Below, piece after piece: positions 63,626 to 64,000 of a stretch of 64,000 bases of DNA. Positions within the stretch are counted from its first letter, which is position 1; each line of letters starts with the position of its first letter. The stretch is taken from NCBI GenBank assembly GCA_963921195.1, contig OY992537.1, positions 146,578,275 through 146,642,274 on the forward strand, given 5' to 3'. The position numbers and the translations under genes are program-made. The notes beneath the pieces were generated by a model, which saw only the letters and a program-made list of their open reading frames with translations, did not search any database and had not been told where the DNA came from. Origin of the DNA: Pegoplata infirma (lineage: Eukaryota > Arthropoda > Insecta > Diptera > Anthomyiidae).

Positions 63626-64000
63626 TTTTTTGGAAAAATTCTATAATTCGCGACATTTTTCCTTAAGAAAAAATCGAGGATTTAAAAAATTTGGACATTT
63701 CAAAAATTGTGTGAAACTGTGGATACATACTACATACTCATACTTGAAAGATGAATAGTTTATCCCACGCTCCTGGTTTCATTAGAACAACCGACAGCAT
63801 CAGTACTCCCAAGTTACAGCTTAAAAGCTTAAAATATGTATATTTTTACCTCCTCACATTTTTGGAATCTGAAAGCAACAATAAAACAACATTATAAGTA
63901 CTACGTTAACCAAAATATGTTCATAATAATTAAGACGTGTACTTACGTTATTTTCACCAAATATCCGCCAAATATATCCGCAATGAATTAAAAACCACAA
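63626..64000. other. No recognised feature
   Basis: A+T-rich sequence with slightly more even composition near 63770-63830. No ORF or repeat boundary is supported. Confidence 0.4.

Overview
The window reads as intergenic or heterochromatic DNA of an insect, most likely a brachyceran fly. It is very A+T-rich. No host gene can be recognised. Almost every interpretable stretch is a transposable element, often nested. The dipteran guess rests on repeats typical of fly genomes: elements starting TATACCC and carrying CTGTCCGTC-type microsatellites and an ATTCGGC..GCCGAAT hairpin, a 5'-truncated RNase H-bearing LINE, a CsRn1-type Gypsy element, a Penelope-like element and many non-autonomous hAT elements. 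The species is not determined.

Layout. 0-8.2 kb: a ~144-bp tandem array, TATACCC-type elements (one split by a 1.58-kb hAT element with an exact 8-bp target duplication), and a long element with a ~150-bp internal tandem repeat. 8.2-15 kb: two foldback elements and the start of a third element, side by side in short (TA)n tracts; the first is a 5.6-kb inverted repeat carrying three later insertions. 15.4-20.6 kb: A-rich 'CACT..AGTG' MITEs, including a head-to-tail dimer. 20.6-21.7 kb: a 21-bp minisatellite. 22-32 kb: a ~195-bp satellite invaded by a nest of hAT elements (TAGTGTTTGGG, TAGAGTTGTCA and TAGGGCAAGTAC types, each with 8-bp duplications) and by a 4.1-kb TAGGGTTGCCAT element. That last element contains an inverted repeat whose loop holds a hammerhead-ribozyme-like fold, and a further hAT element that itself carries a Transib-like element. 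33-38 kb: a LINE fragment with an intact 514-codon ORF in one copy of a K-type element, then more MITEs. 38-49 kb: a palindrome with 37-bp termini, a Gypsy gag remnant, a second copy of the TAGGGCAAGTAC composite, a Tc1-like pseudogene and tRNA-like SINE remnants. 49.5-54.8 kb: a second K-type element, holding another hAT/Transib nest and a Penelope-like fragment with a GIY-YIG domain and a second hammerhead-like motif. 55-58.7 kb: a near-perfect hAT-type palindrome. 59-62.6 kb: a 5'-deleted Gypsy element on the minus strand. 62.9-63.6 kb: a ~36-bp minisatellite built of two near-palindromes.

There are no host pathways to describe. The elements interact by nesting, which gives a relative insertion order. 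In several places the undamaged arm of an inverted repeat preserves the pre-insertion sequence, so target duplications can be checked inside the window. The observations most worth follow-up are the two hammerhead-like motifs, a sequence cassette shared by elements with different termini, the pair of CACTA-ended 5-bp-duplication elements, and the foldbacks lined up in TA repeats. All assignments come from reading the sequence. No alignment, folding or database search was run.
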